Source: Erythrobacter sp.
GTDB lineage: Bacteria; Pseudomonadota; Alphaproteobacteria; Sphingomonadales; Sphingomonadaceae
DNA: 64,000 nucleotides
NCBI RefSeq assembly: GCF_024305245.1
Contig: NZ_JAMWYX010000002.1
Location: 124,001 to 188,000, forward strand
Direction of reading: 5' to 3'
Of this stretch, positions 7,728 through 16,992 are shown piece by piece. The notes beneath the pieces are model-generated. The model did no database searches. It was given only the letters and a program-made list of their open reading frames with translations, and had not been told where the DNA came from. How positions within the stretch are numbered: the first letter of the stretch is position 1; each line of letters starts with the position of its first letter. The position numbers were made by a program, and so were the translations under genes.

Positions 7728-9077
7728 TCATGCGAACCTGCCGTCGAGTTCGACAGCCCCGGCGTCCGCTTGCTGCGGGCCGGTGTCAGGTTTCAGCAAC
7801 AGGGTCAGCAAGCCGGCGACAAAGACCAGCCCCGCGCTCGCGCCGAACATCGCCTTCCATCCGCCCATGTCCTCGAGCAGAGGCAGCAGAGCCGCACCGA
7901 TCATGAAACCCAGCGGCACGATTGCCGCGAACAGGGCGAAGGAGAGCGCCGCGGCTTCCTTTGCCGTAGCCCGCATCATGATGACGAGGTTGGCCAGATA
8001 GAACAGAAACAGCGGCACATTCTTGATGAAGAACCACGCGACATACAGCCGATCATCGGCCCACAGCGTCTCGTCGATCAGGTAAACGCCCATCACGGGC
8101 AAGGCGATCACACCTGACCAGAGGGCGATCCGCCTTGCCCCGAACCGGTCGACCATCCATCCCCCGAGCGTGAGGCACAGGAGGCCCATCGCAACATTGG
8201 AGGCGCCCATCAGCGATCCGAGCTCGGCCTGGTTCCAGCCAAGCTGCCGGATTGCGAACAGCGCATCGGTCATCTCGTTGAGCCTTTGATGAACGCTGTA
8301 GATCAGGACCACCAGCACGGTGATGAGACCCTGCGGCCGGAGAAGATTACGCAGGGCCGCCCCAAGAATGGGAAACAGCCTGTCATTCACGAATGTGATG
8401 TCCGGCGAACGCTGTCCCCCGGTCCACGGCAGCAGCTTCTCGCCTGCGCGTTCCCGGATGATAAGCGCTGCCGTGGCAGGAATCAGGAACAGCACGAGCA
8501 TTCCCATCATGGCGCTCGCAAAGCCGTGGTATTCGAGCAGATAACCGGTCCCGGCCATACCGGCGGCGATGCCGAACACCTTGCCGCCGAACATGAAGCC
8601 GTTCATGCGCCCCATCTCGTTTTCGGGCGTGAGGTCCACAACCAGCGCGTCGAGAGCGACGTCCTGCACCGCCGTGAGCATGGACAGCATGAAGATGAAC
8701 CCGATGACCAGCGCGGTCTGCCCGGCGAGCGGTGAGATCACCGAAATCGTGACCAGACTGGCGATGATGCATATCTGCGAACCGATCAGCCAGGGCCTGC
8801 GGCGGCCCATGGCGAGCCAGGTGTAGCGGTCCATCATGAGGCCAGCGAGGAACTTGAGGCTCCATGGAAGGGACGCCGCCGCCGCAGCCATTGCCACCAC
8901 CTCGGTCGACTCCCCGTTTGCCGCGAGCCAGGTGGGCATGGCGTAGAAGAATATGCCCTGCGGAAAGCCCTGCGCGAGGTAGAGCAGCGTGCCGAATATG
9001 AGGCGCAGCCGCGAATTGTCGGCAAAGGCGGGAAGGGCGAGGCGCGTATCGCGGCTGATGACGGCTCCGGCGCTCAT
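7728..9077 (-). CDS. AmpG-like MFS transporter
   Basis: A 449-aa 12-helix permease. The early part, LIFGTLLYLAQGFPQGIFFYAMPTWLAANG ... SLPWSLKFLAGLMMDRYTWLAMGRRRPWLIGSQ, is the AmpG/acetyl-CoA-transporter (SLC33-like) pattern, with the cytoplasmic loop 2-3 motif D-R and GRRRPW. AmpG proteins import anhydro-muropeptides, but the subfamily is wide and the substrate here is not determined by sequence. The ATG overlaps the stop of the POT transporter gene by 4 nt, making it the last gene of the small peptide-NCS1-POT-MFS operon. The substrate is probably related to peptides or amino compounds (inference from neighbours). Confidence 0.75.
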   Translation of the reverse strand: MSAGAVISRDTRLALPAFADNSRLRLIFGTLLYLAQGFPQGIFFYAMPTWLAANGESTEVVAMAAAAASLPWSLKFLAGLMMDRYTWLAMGRRRPWLIGSQICIIASLVTISVISPLAGQTALVIGFIFMLSMLTAVQDVALDALVVDLTPENEMGRMNGFMFGGKVFGIAAGMAGTGYLLEYHGFASAMMGMLVLFLIPATAALIIRERAGEKLLPWTGGQRSPDITFVNDRLFPILGAALRNLLRPQGLITVLVVLIYSVHQRLNEMTDALFAIRQLGWNQAELGSLMGASNVAMGLLCLTLGGWMVDRFGARRIALWSGVIALPVMGVYLIDETLWADDRLYVAWFFIKNVPLFLFYLANLVIMMRATAKEAAALSFALFAAIVPLGFMIGAALLPLLEDMGGWKAMFGASAGLVFVAGLLTLLLKPDTGPQQADAGAVELDGRFA

Positions 9078-10459
9078 GCGATTTGTTCCCTTGCGATGAT
9101 CGCGGCTTCGCCTGCCGCATCAGTGCGGCTCCTTGCCAGTGCGCGGGTCAAGGCAGGGCCGAAGGCAAGGAACAGGGCTCCCCCCGCAAAGCAGAAGCCT
9201 GCGTTGAGCGACCAGAAAACCGTGGGCTTCATGGTCTCGTAAAGCGTTGCGATGTATCCCCCGAACATATTGCTGAAGAAGATGGTCAGATAGGCCGCTG
9301 CCATCATCCGCGCGGCAAACCTCGGCGGCGCATAACGCCCGGCTATCGCAAGCACCGTGGGCCAGTACCACGCAAAGCCCAGCCCGGTGATGATGAAGGA
9401 CAGGACCGGCAGCGCAATGCCGACCTTGCCATCGCCCGCGATAGCATCAGCGACGGCCAGCAACGCGACCCCGGCACCGGCGAACAGTCCGCCCAGAGCG
9501 ATCTTGGTTGTATCGGAAGGTTCCACCCCGCGGCGGGCAAGCGCACGCCAGTAGATCACCGTCAGGGTCGTCAGCACGACGATGGCGGTGCTGTTGACCG
9601 CGACGAACCAAGCGACCGGGAAACGCCCCAGCCAGGTTTCGAGATCGACCGTCGCATCGATCCACACCATGCCCATGTTGAAGGTCTGGTCGAACCCGGC
9701 CGTCACCACGACCATCAGCGCGTAGATGAACGCAAGCAGCCCGATCGAACGGCCTTCAGCCGTAGTGATCGGGCCGTTGTCCAGCGCCTCGCTGCGCGAC
9801 GTGACGGCGTCTGGCAGAGCGTCGGCGCCCCGCAGATAAACCCATAGCGCGGCGAGCATCAGCAACCCGGCAAAGCCGAAACCGTAATGCCAGCCATAGG
9901 CCTGCGCCAATAGTCCGCACGCGACGGGCCCCAGGATCGCTCCGATGTTGATGAAAGTGCTGAAGATCGCATAGGCTCTGGTCATGCGCTCGTCGTCGGG
10001 TTGGTAAAGCTGGCCGACCTGCGCGGCGATATTGCCCTTGAGCGCGCCCGAACCCAGGATCAGCAGCAGCAGCGCGATGAGAAAACTGGCGTCGAAAACC
10101 ATCGCGGCGTGGCCAGCGGTCATCAGCAGGACGCCGATCACCACGGTCCGCTTTGCCCCCAGCCAGCGATCGGCAATCCAGCCGCCGAACAACGGCGTGA
10201 AATAGACGAGCCCGGCGTAAAGCCCGAAGGTCTGCCCTGCGAGCGCTTGTGTCGACAGCGGGCCAAGCACGCTTTCCACCGCCCAGCGGTAGGTTTCGAT
10301 CCCGGTGACCTGGCCGATCTTATCCGCAAGGAACAGCTCCTGCGTCATATAGAGCACGAGCAGCGATTGCATGCCGTAGAAGCTGAACCGCTCCCACATT
10401 TCGGTGAAGGCGAGATAGGCGAGCCCGCGCGGGTGGCCGAGGAATGTGCGCTCGCTCAT
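9074..10459 (-). CDS. POT/PTR2-family proton-coupled peptide transporter
   Basis: 461 aa. The start chosen (ATG 10459) overlaps the upstream NCS1 permease stop by 4 nt; the frame is open to 10552 but that would lie inside the permease gene. MSERTFLGHPRGLAYLAFTEMWERFSFYGMQSLLVLYM contains the POT signature ExxERFSxYG (EMWERFSFYGM), which carries residues for proton coupling. The next motif (GGWIADRWLGAKRTVVIGVLLM) and the PTR2 segment around LKGNIAAQVGQLYQPDDERMTRAYAIFSTFINIGAILGP are also present. It should import di- and tripeptides into the cytoplasm. Its neighbours are other amino-compound transporters and a Tat-exported aminotransferase. Confidence 0.88.
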   Translation of the reverse strand: MSERTFLGHPRGLAYLAFTEMWERFSFYGMQSLLVLYMTQELFLADKIGQVTGIETYRWAVESVLGPLSTQALAGQTFGLYAGLVYFTPLFGGWIADRWLGAKRTVVIGVLLMTAGHAAMVFDASFLIALLLLILGSGALKGNIAAQVGQLYQPDDERMTRAYAIFSTFINIGAILGPVACGLLAQAYGWHYGFGFAGLLMLAALWVYLRGADALPDAVTSRSEALDNGPITTAEGRSIGLLAFIYALMVVVTAGFDQTFNMGMVWIDATVDLETWLGRFPVAWFVAVNSTAIVVLTTLTVIYWRALARRGVEPSDTTKIALGGLFAGAGVALLAVADAIAGDGKVGIALPVLSFIITGLGFAWYWPTVLAIAGRYAPPRFAARMMAAAYLTIFFSNMFGGYIATLYETMKPTVFWSLNAGFCFAGGALFLAFGPALTRALARSRTDAAGEAAIIAREQIA

Positions 10460-11916
10460 TCGGCGGGTTCCACATTCCCGCGAACGGTCTTTGCCCTTGC
10501 CAGATCCGGATACCCGCCCCGGCCCGATGGGATCGTGATGAAGCGCGAACACAGGAGATGGATGAAGAATGCCGCAGCAATGGCCGGGAGGCTCGCCGAA
10601 GTGTAGCGAAACACCGCCCCCGGCGTCTGGCTCACGGGTTCTAGCAGCGCGAGATAGGTCACGAACCCTGCGAGAAGTGCGATCATCGCGGCCGGGTTGA
10701 ACCCGGCGACAAAGCCATATGCGCTACCCGGCGCCGCATGGTGCAGCGGCCGGATATCGACCGTTTTCCGTCGCAGCACCAGCCAATCGGCCAGCAGGAT
10801 GCCGGTCGTCGGCGCAAGGACTGCCCCGTAAAAGGCAACAAACGTATAGAACCGCGCATACAGGGCATCGCTCGCCAGCAGCAGGATCAGCGCAGCAACA
10901 ATGCCCAGCATTGCCACATTGCCGGCAAAGCCGAATGCGCGCGCAAATGGTCCGAAATTTTGCACGATTGTGGACACATTGCCCTGCAGCATCCCCGTCA
11001 GGCTCGACAAATTGGCAAAGATCAGCACCAGCAGCATCGCCAGCCCGATCACCGGCCCGACCAACGGCGTCATCCACCCCGCCGGGTCAGGCGATCCCAA
11101 CACCAGCGAGGACGCCAGCCCCGCAAGCGCGGGCAAGAGGGAAACCGGCACCAGTCCGATCCATGTTCCCCACATCGCCCCGCGCGCGCTGCGGCCATAG
11201 CGCATCAGATTGCCTGCCAGCCCGAACCACGAGAGCGTGATCGCAACATTAAGTTCGGTTGCCAGCATCAGCCGCGTTGCCCGGTCAAATGGCGAGGCGG
11301 GCGGCTCGGATGAGAAGACGGCCTGCCACCCGCTCTGCCAGAACACCGCGACCAGCAGCCCGCCCGACAGCAGCACCAGCAAGGGAACCACCAACAGGTT
11401 CAGGCGCCGCAAGGTGTCGCTGCCCCGCGCGGCCAAAAGGCAGCTGAGCGCAAGCACGCCAAGCGCGGTTGCCTGGGCCACCGGCCACACGGACGCAGGC
11501 GCAAGATAGCCAAGCCCGATCAGCACTTCGCGCGTCGCATCGCCTGCCATGTTTGAAAGGATGGCGGAATTGAACGGGACCACGCCCAGCACCAGCACCA
11601 CCGCCAGCAGACTGGTGCCGGCCGGGCCAAACGCGCTGCGCATGAACACGAAACTCTCGGTGCCCGTCCGATAGACCGGCAACAAAAGCGCGATGGACAA
11701 CAAGCCGATCCCCAGCGCTGTGCCGAAGAACAGCGCCGCCACGCCATCGGCAAAGCCGACCAACTGTCCGGTCGCCCCGCCAGCCAGAAATCCCCATGTG
11801 GCAATCGCAAGACCACCTTTGACCGCCAGCATGTCGCGAAACGACCAGCTGCGCTCCTCGGGCAGCAGCGGCAGCGTTTCGGCAAGCGCAGTTTCGATCT
11901 GTGTGCTGCCGACCAT
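10456..11916 (-). CDS. NCS1-family (nucleobase:cation symporter-1) permease
   Basis: 486 aa, about 12 transmembrane helices. Typical CodB/NCS1-like features: the N-terminal cytoplasmic segment (EERSWSFRDMLAVKGGLAIATWGFLAGGATGQLVGF), Gly-rich helices, a central LSWFGLAGNLMRYGRSARGAMWGTWIG loop, and a late TTGILLADWLVLRRKTVDI motif (compare the 'G..LADY(F/W)' motif of this family). Family members move cytosine, allantoin, hydantoins or thiamine precursors; the substrate is not predictable here. It is preceded by 3 nt and the 55-aa membrane-peptide gene, and it overlaps the POT gene by 4 nt. Confidence 0.75.
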   Translation of the reverse strand: MVGSTQIETALAETLPLLPEERSWSFRDMLAVKGGLAIATWGFLAGGATGQLVGFADGVAALFFGTALGIGLLSIALLLPVYRTGTESFVFMRSAFGPAGTSLLAVVLVLGVVPFNSAILSNMAGDATREVLIGLGYLAPASVWPVAQATALGVLALSCLLAARGSDTLRRLNLLVVPLLVLLSGGLLVAVFWQSGWQAVFSSEPPASPFDRATRLMLATELNVAITLSWFGLAGNLMRYGRSARGAMWGTWIGLVPVSLLPALAGLASSLVLGSPDPAGWMTPLVGPVIGLAMLLVLIFANLSSLTGMLQGNVSTIVQNFGPFARAFGFAGNVAMLGIVAALILLLASDALYARFYTFVAFYGAVLAPTTGILLADWLVLRRKTVDIRPLHHAAPGSAYGFVAGFNPAAMIALLAGFVTYLALLEPVSQTPGAVFRYTSASLPAIAAAFFIHLLCSRFITIPSGRGGYPDLARAKTVRGNVEPAE

Positions 11917-11919
11917 TTG

Positions 11920-12087
11920 CTAGAAGACCTGCACAATCAGGATGATCGCGAAGGATCCGATGGTAATCGTGGCAAGGGCGGCGGTGTCCGCTGCGGGCAG
12001 GCGGCGATCGGTCTCTTTTTCGCATGAAAGGATGGCGAGCCGGCGCTCCAGCTCACGCTCGAACGCGGTAAGCTGCGGGCGGATCAT
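11920..12087 (-). CDS. 55-aa single-span membrane protein preceding the NCS1 permease
   Basis: Small gene with ATG at 12087 and TAG at 11920, 3 nt before the permease start. A GGAG ribosome site lies 8 nt upstream of the ATG. The product has a charged, probably helical N-terminal half (MIRPQLTAFERELERRLAILSCEKETDRRLPAAD) and a C-terminal membrane segment (TAALATITIGSFAIILIVQVF), giving a tail-anchored-like layout with only three residues after the hydrophobic core. I do not recognise a family. Position and layout suggest an accessory or regulatory subunit of the permease, by analogy with small proteins paired with other secondary transporters (inference). Confidence 0.65.
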   Translation of the reverse strand: MIRPQLTAFERELERRLAILSCEKETDRRLPAADTAALATITIGSFAIILIVQVF

Positions 12088-12396
12088 TGTCCCGCTCCGG
12101 GCCGATTCCGACCGTCACCCGGCTGTATCGTTTTCATCGGCCAAGCCTTCCCCTTTCGCGCCGACCCGGTGGTTGGCGCGCTGCGCAACGTCGCTTGATT
12201 TCAACTGATCGGCGCAGACCGTAGATGCCTGTCGTCAGAGAATGCGGTCAACCGGTCGGACCGTCAAAAAAGCGTCAATTCGTGCCCAGTCGGGTCTCCG
12301 TGCTCATCGGACCGAACAGGTCAGCCGGATGGACGCACTGGCAGGAGATTTTCATCGTCAGTTCGGTTCAGGTTGAATGACCCGCCAACGGGCTTC
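12088..12396. other. intergenic region upstream of the transporter operon
   Basis: This 309-bp gap separates the aminotransferase gene from the 55-aa-peptide/NCS1/POT/MFS operon on the same strand. It presumably contains that operon's promoter, but I see no clear -35/-10 pair or operator palindrome. Just after the aminotransferase stop there is only a short CCCG-TTGG-CGGG stem without a T-run. No gene is supported. Confidence 0.4.
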
Positions 12397-13527
12397 TCAG
12401 GCCCAAAGGCGCTTCGCCAATTCGGGAAGAGCCGCAGCATAGCGAGCGACATCCTCAAGCCTTCCTGTGCTTACCCGGGAATAGGCGGCCCAAGGCCCAT
12501 AAGCGCCTCTGATGGCGATACCCTGTTCGGCCATGGCGTCGCGTAGGCTATCGGCATCGGGCACCTTCACGAACACGAAGTTGGTCTGCGACGGCAGTGC
12601 GGTCAGTCCAGCCTTGGCGACAGCATCAATGATCATCGCCCTCCCTTCCAGCACCGCTGCGCGCGACTGGTCGAGGAATGGCGTATCATCATAGCTTGCA
12701 ATCGCTGCTGCCAGTCCTGCGAGATTGCCGCCGAAGCTCATCATGGGTGACTGGATGCGCCGTGCGTTGGCTTCGCTGGTTATGGCATAACCGACCCGCA
12801 GCCCCGCCATGCCGTAGATCTTGGAGAATGTGCGGCACACGATCACATCCTTGCCGCTTCGCACCAGATCGATCATCGAGTTGTCTTCGGGTCGGTCGGT
12901 CAACTCGTTGTATGCCTCGTCCACCAGCAGGGTCGCTTTCGGGGTCACTGCCGCGGCGAAGCTGCGCAGCGCCTCTGGCGGGATCAGCATGCCAGTGGGA
13001 TTGTTGGGGTTGCAGATCTGCACCAGCGCCGCGCCGTCCGCAGCCTTGGCTGCCATCGCGGCCAGATCGACGTTCATGTCCTTTGCCAGCGGCACGCGGA
13101 TCGAGGTGACGCCTTGCCGCTCGCCGTATAACACCGTCGTATCCCAGAACAGATCGGGGCACAGAATCGCTCCCTCGCGCCCCCACGCCAGCGAAATGGC
13201 GCACAGGATTTCCGTCGATCCTTCGCCGACCACCACCTGTTCAGGCGTGACCCCGTGCCGCTCGGCAATCATCGCGGTCAGGCGCTGCAGGCCGCGGTTG
13301 GCATAATAGCAGCCCATCTTCGCGGTTTCGGTGATTGCGCGCAGCGCAGAGGGCGCAGGCCCATAGGGATTTTCATTGCGGCTGAGCAGTGCCTGTCCGA
13401 TCTTCGGCCCGAAATCGGGTTGGGCCGCAGTGGTTGCCACCGTCGCGCCCAGTCCCGACATCGGCAAGACACCCAAGCCGCCGGCAAGGCCGGCACCGGC
13501 GAGAAAGGATCGGCGACTGGTCGGCAT
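12397..13527 (-). CDS. Tat-exported PLP-dependent aminotransferase (HisC-like, fold type I)
   Basis: 376 aa. The N terminus MPTSRRSFLAGAGLAGGLGVLPMSGLGA is a twin-arginine signal, so the enzyme is predicted to be exported already folded with its cofactor. The catalytic part is like histidinol-phosphate aminotransferase: LSRNENPYGPAP, VGEGSTEIL, ICNPNNPTG (substrate/cofactor Asn), VDEAYNEL (Asp for the pyridine N, Tyr for the phenol O), and the Schiff-base Lys at about residue 236 in RTFSKIYGMAGLRVGY. All key residues are kept. Its substrate may be an amino acid or amine in the periplasm rather than histidinol phosphate. It is 33 nt downstream of the TauE/SafE gene and likely co-transcribed with it. 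Confidence 0.85.
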   Translation of the reverse strand: MPTSRRSFLAGAGLAGGLGVLPMSGLGATVATTAAQPDFGPKIGQALLSRNENPYGPAPSALRAITETAKMGCYYANRGLQRLTAMIAERHGVTPEQVVVGEGSTEILCAISLAWGREGAILCPDLFWDTTVLYGERQGVTSIRVPLAKDMNVDLAAMAAKAADGAALVQICNPNNPTGMLIPPEALRSFAAAVTPKATLLVDEAYNELTDRPEDNSMIDLVRSGKDVIVCRTFSKIYGMAGLRVGYAITSEANARRIQSPMMSFGGNLAGLAAAIASYDDTPFLDQSRAAVLEGRAMIIDAVAKAGLTALPSQTNFVFVKVPDADSLRDAMAEQGIAIRGAYGPWAAYSRVSTGRLEDVARYAAALPELAKRLWA

Positions 13528-13560
13528 CGGGAAACTCCTTCAGATCAGGTTGGCAGGGGC

Positions 13561-14379
13561 TCAGAACTTGGCAATCATCAGCACTCCGATGAATGTCAGA
13601 TAAAGGCCGAAAACCCGGCGCAGGATCGCCGGAGAAAGCGTGTGCGCGGCCGCCACGCCGAGCGGCGCGACCAACACCGAGGTGGCAATCAGCACTATGG
13701 CTGCGGGCAGGTGGACAAAGCCCAGAGCACCCCAGCCGAGACCGCTTTCGTCAAGCCCGATCAGGATGAAGCCCATGGTCGCCGGAATTGCAATCACCGC
13801 ACCCATCCCCGCCGCAGTGCCGATGGCGCGATGGATCGGCGTGCCGCAGACGGTCATCGTCAATGTCGTCAGGGTGCCGCCCCCGATGCCGAGCAACGTC
13901 GAAAACACTCCCAACGCGCTGGCGATGCCAGCGCGCGGCAAGCCTGAAGGCAGGGCAGCAAACAGCGGCTCTCCCTGCCGGGCGGGCAGCAGAAAATAGA
14001 CCGCAAACGAAAGAACCCCGGTGCCAAAGATCAGGGCAAGGAGCGCGCCCGACACAAGATCGGCAAAGATGGTGCCGACACCTGTTCCCAGCACCACCCA
14101 GATCGCCCAGCCCTTAAGCAAGCCAAAATCCACCGCCCCGCGCCGAGCGTGACTGGTGGTCGAACGGATCGAGGTGAAGATGATCGAAGCGAGCGACGTG
14201 CCGACCGCAACGTGCGCGGTCTGGTCGGGCGCTACGCCCAGCAGCGGCAACAGGAGCATCAGCGCCGGGACAACCACAAACCCTCCGCCGATGCCGAAGA
14301 GACCGCCAGCAAAGCCGGCCGCTGCACCGGCGAGCAGCAGCGCCGGAAGCGCAAAGGCGAGTGAAGCGGGCACGATCAT
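13561..14379 (-). CDS. TauE/SafE-family sulfite/organosulfonate exporter-like permease
   Basis: 272 aa with eight or so membrane segments. The repeated family motif occurs twice: GFAGGLFGIGGGFVVVPALM near the N terminus and GVFSTLLGIGGGTLTTLTM in the second half. The ATG at 14379 was chosen because it opens directly into the first membrane helix; the frame is open to 14493 but the added residues are not helix-like or conserved in pattern. TauE/SafE proteins export sulfite, sulfoacetate or related anions. Its companion downstream is the Tat aminotransferase, so a substrate from a sulfur amino acid such as taurine or cysteate would be a guess. Confidence 0.85.
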   Translation of the reverse strand: MIVPASLAFALPALLLAGAAAGFAGGLFGIGGGFVVVPALMLLLPLLGVAPDQTAHVAVGTSLASIIFTSIRSTTSHARRGAVDFGLLKGWAIWVVLGTGVGTIFADLVSGALLALIFGTGVLSFAVYFLLPARQGEPLFAALPSGLPRAGIASALGVFSTLLGIGGGTLTTLTMTVCGTPIHRAIGTAAGMGAVIAIPATMGFILIGLDESGLGWGALGFVHLPAAIVLIATSVLVAPLGVAAAHTLSPAILRRVFGLYLTFIGVLMIAKF

Positions 14380-14619
14380 TGGCTGTGAGAATAGGCCCCC
14401 CGGTTCCAACTCCAAGCGAATTATCGCACTGCAACATGGGGCAAATGACGCATGCGGGCATAAGCATCTGGCATACCGGCCGCAGTACCGCACCTGGCCT
14501 GAAGGCGCTTGTTTTGCCTAAGGCCGCAGCTTTTGTTGTCCTGATTTGCGCGCCTGTGAGAGCGCCGGACAGAGTTCGGCAGCAACGCCCCGCCGACCGC
14601 TCGTCAATGTCAGCTGGAA

Positions 14620-16992
14620 TCAGTGCCGACTTGCCGCGACCGGCACGTCGATGGTGCAATGGATGCCGTCGCTGCAAAATCTGAACGTGGTTCGCGCATC
14701 GAGCTGATAGGGTAGTGCCCGCTCGATCAGTTCGCGGCCGTATCCACCGTTTGCTTGCCGCACGCCGCGGTCCTCCAACGCGACACCCGTCTCTCGCCAC
14801 TCGACATGGAGTCGCAGTTCGTCAGCATCGACAGCGACATGCCAGGTGACCTGCAAGCGTCCGTCCTTTGATGACAGCGCCCCATGCTTGGTAGCATTCG
14901 TGGCCAGTTCGTGCAGTGCAAGGGCCATTGTCTGCACCGTTGCAGAGCGGAGCTCGATGCCGTCTGGCCCATCAAGGATAATCCTGTCATTGGGCGCGGC
15001 GATGGCAGATAGTTCGGCTTTCAGTAATTCTTCGAAGGTCACGCGCTGGCCCGCCGAGAGGTTCGACAGCAGCCCTTGCACGCGTGATAATGCCGCGAGA
15101 CGAACGCCGAACCTTTGCTCGAACTCGATCAAAGATGCCGATTTTTCGAGCGTCCGGCGGGAGATCGCCTTGACCACGCCAATCAGATTGCGAGTGCGGT
15201 GCTGCAACTCAGCCACCAGCACGCTTTGCCGCGCCTGAAGCTCGCGGAGATCGTGGATGTCGGTCGAGGTGCCCAGCCACTCGATGATTTTACCGGCCAC
15301 ATTCCTGACGGGCGTGGCCCTGATCTGGAACCAGCGGCAATCGTCAATGGAGGCCGTGCAGATGCGCGCCTCGATTTCGAGCCGACCCGTCCGTTCGGCT
15401 TCGGCCCAGCACTGTTCCACGCTTGCCCGGTCGTCGGGATAAATCGCCTCGAGCCAACCGCGTCCAAGACTGTCCTCGATCGCCAGACCCGTGTGTTCTT
15501 CCCACTGCGGACTTGCCCAGATCCACTGTCCGCCCGCCTGCGCCCGCCAGATCAGTTGCGGCACACCATCAATGAGCGTCTTCAGGCGGGTTTCGCTTTC
15601 GCGCAAAGCGGTTTCTGCGCGGGCACGCCGGACGGTAGCCCATAGCCGCTCCGCTGCTTCCTCGACGGTCTCGACTTCGACGTTGCTCCATGCGCGCGAT
15701 TTGGTCTGGACGATGCACAAAATGGCCTCGAGCTTGCCGTCCTTGATCAGCGGCACGTTGATCCAGGCAATGACATTGCGGTCGACATAATAATCGCGCT
15801 CGGATTGGGCGATCTGGTGTTCGTTCCGGGCGTCGCTGACGACCCAGGACTGCGCGTTTGAAAGGCGCTCGGAGGTGGTGCGGAACGCCTCCATAGGATA
15901 GCGCCCTGAGAGATTGGGGGTGCCGGGCACCGCAAAGTCCTGCTCGACGACGCCAAACCCGGCTTCCACCGAATAATCGACGTAATAGGCCCAGTCGGCG
16001 CCCAGATGTTCGCCCAGGATTGTGCATGCAGTCCTGCGGATCTCGGCCGCATCGGTGAGGGGGCGAAGAGCATCGCTGAGCTTCAGAAGGAAGGCGCTGC
16101 GCTTCTCGCTTCGGGCAAGAGCTTCGGCACTGTGTTTGCGATCGGTAATATCGGTGATGACCGACGCCGCGCCTGTCACCATGCCGGACTTGTCCCTGAT
16201 CGGAGCCGTGGCGACGCTGGTCCAGATCTTTCGGCCGTCTTCACTTGTGTAGAGAAACTCCATTCCTTCAGAATTCGTCTCGCCGCGCAGGGCGCGGGCG
16301 CCCGGATATTGCTCTCGATCGACAAGGCGACCCTCGGCGTCCCATGCCTGCCAGCGGTCTCCTCTGTCAGGGTCGCGCGATGGCATTCGCTTGGTTGGCA
16401 GGTAACGGCGATATTCTTCGTTCGAGAGGACGAACTCTCCGTTCGTATCCAGGATTGCAACCCCGACCGGCACATTGTCGATAGCAGCCGCGAGGCGCGC
16501 TTCGCTTGTTAGCAGTGCCTTGTAAGCCGTTTCCCGCGATGTGATCTCGAACCCGGAATGGAGAATGCCGACCACTTCGCCGCTCTCGTCTCGTACCGGG
16601 CTGAAAGAATAGTCGAAGAACCTGCGCACGAACCCGCCATCAGCTTGGAGCACGTCAAATCCTTGCCTCTCGACGCGGACTGGCTTGCCGGCGAAGGCCT
16701 GCTCGATCTGCGGCGTGACGACATCTTCAATCGCGCCCCAAGCGGCTAGATATGAGCCGCCCAAGGCCTCGGGAGGCGCGTTCATCATCGTCTGGTAGGC
16801 ATCGTTCTGGAGCATCACCAGTTCGCGCCCCCAGATCAGGACCATCGGCACAGGATTTTCGAGCACCAGATTGAGCGTCGTTTTCAGTGACGCCTGCCAG
16901 TTGCGCATCGGGCCCAAGGGCGTTGCATTCCAGTCGAATGCGCGGATCCGCTCCGCCATCTCGCCCGTTGATCTAAGCCAATCTGGTTCCAA
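14620..16992 (-). CDS. HWE-family histidine kinase with PAS, PAS, GAF and PAS sensor domains
   Basis: 790 aa, no membrane segment, so cytoplasmic. The order is PAS-like (about 15-150), PAS (about 160-285, ending in ITDITDRKHSAEAL), GAF (about 295-445, including VIAWINVPLIKDGKLEAILCIVQ), PAS (about 455-580, GTSTDIHDLRELQ), then the kinase. The HWE histidine box is ELQHRTRNLIGVVKAISRRTL. The N-box is ALALHELATNATKHGAL, and HVEWRETG supplies the family's WxE motif. HWE kinases are typical of alphaproteobacteria and often act in light or general stress signalling. No receiver gene is adjacent. The GAF domain does not obviously carry a bilin-binding Cys, so light sensing is not claimed. Confidence 0.85.
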   Translation of the reverse strand: MEPDWLRSTGEMAERIRAFDWNATPLGPMRNWQASLKTTLNLVLENPVPMVLIWGRELVMLQNDAYQTMMNAPPEALGGSYLAAWGAIEDVVTPQIEQAFAGKPVRVERQGFDVLQADGGFVRRFFDYSFSPVRDESGEVVGILHSGFEITSRETAYKALLTSEARLAAAIDNVPVGVAILDTNGEFVLSNEEYRRYLPTKRMPSRDPDRGDRWQAWDAEGRLVDREQYPGARALRGETNSEGMEFLYTSEDGRKIWTSVATAPIRDKSGMVTGAASVITDITDRKHSAEALARSEKRSAFLLKLSDALRPLTDAAEIRRTACTILGEHLGADWAYYVDYSVEAGFGVVEQDFAVPGTPNLSGRYPMEAFRTTSERLSNAQSWVVSDARNEHQIAQSERDYYVDRNVIAWINVPLIKDGKLEAILCIVQTKSRAWSNVEVETVEEAAERLWATVRRARAETALRESETRLKTLIDGVPQLIWRAQAGGQWIWASPQWEEHTGLAIEDSLGRGWLEAIYPDDRASVEQCWAEAERTGRLEIEARICTASIDDCRWFQIRATPVRNVAGKIIEWLGTSTDIHDLRELQARQSVLVAELQHRTRNLIGVVKAISRRTLEKSASLIEFEQRFGVRLAALSRVQGLLSNLSAGQRVTFEELLKAELSAIAAPNDRIILDGPDGIELRSATVQTMALALHELATNATKHGALSSKDGRLQVTWHVAVDADELRLHVEWRETGVALEDRGVRQANGGYGRELIERALPYQLDARTTFRFCSDGIHCTIDVPVAASRH

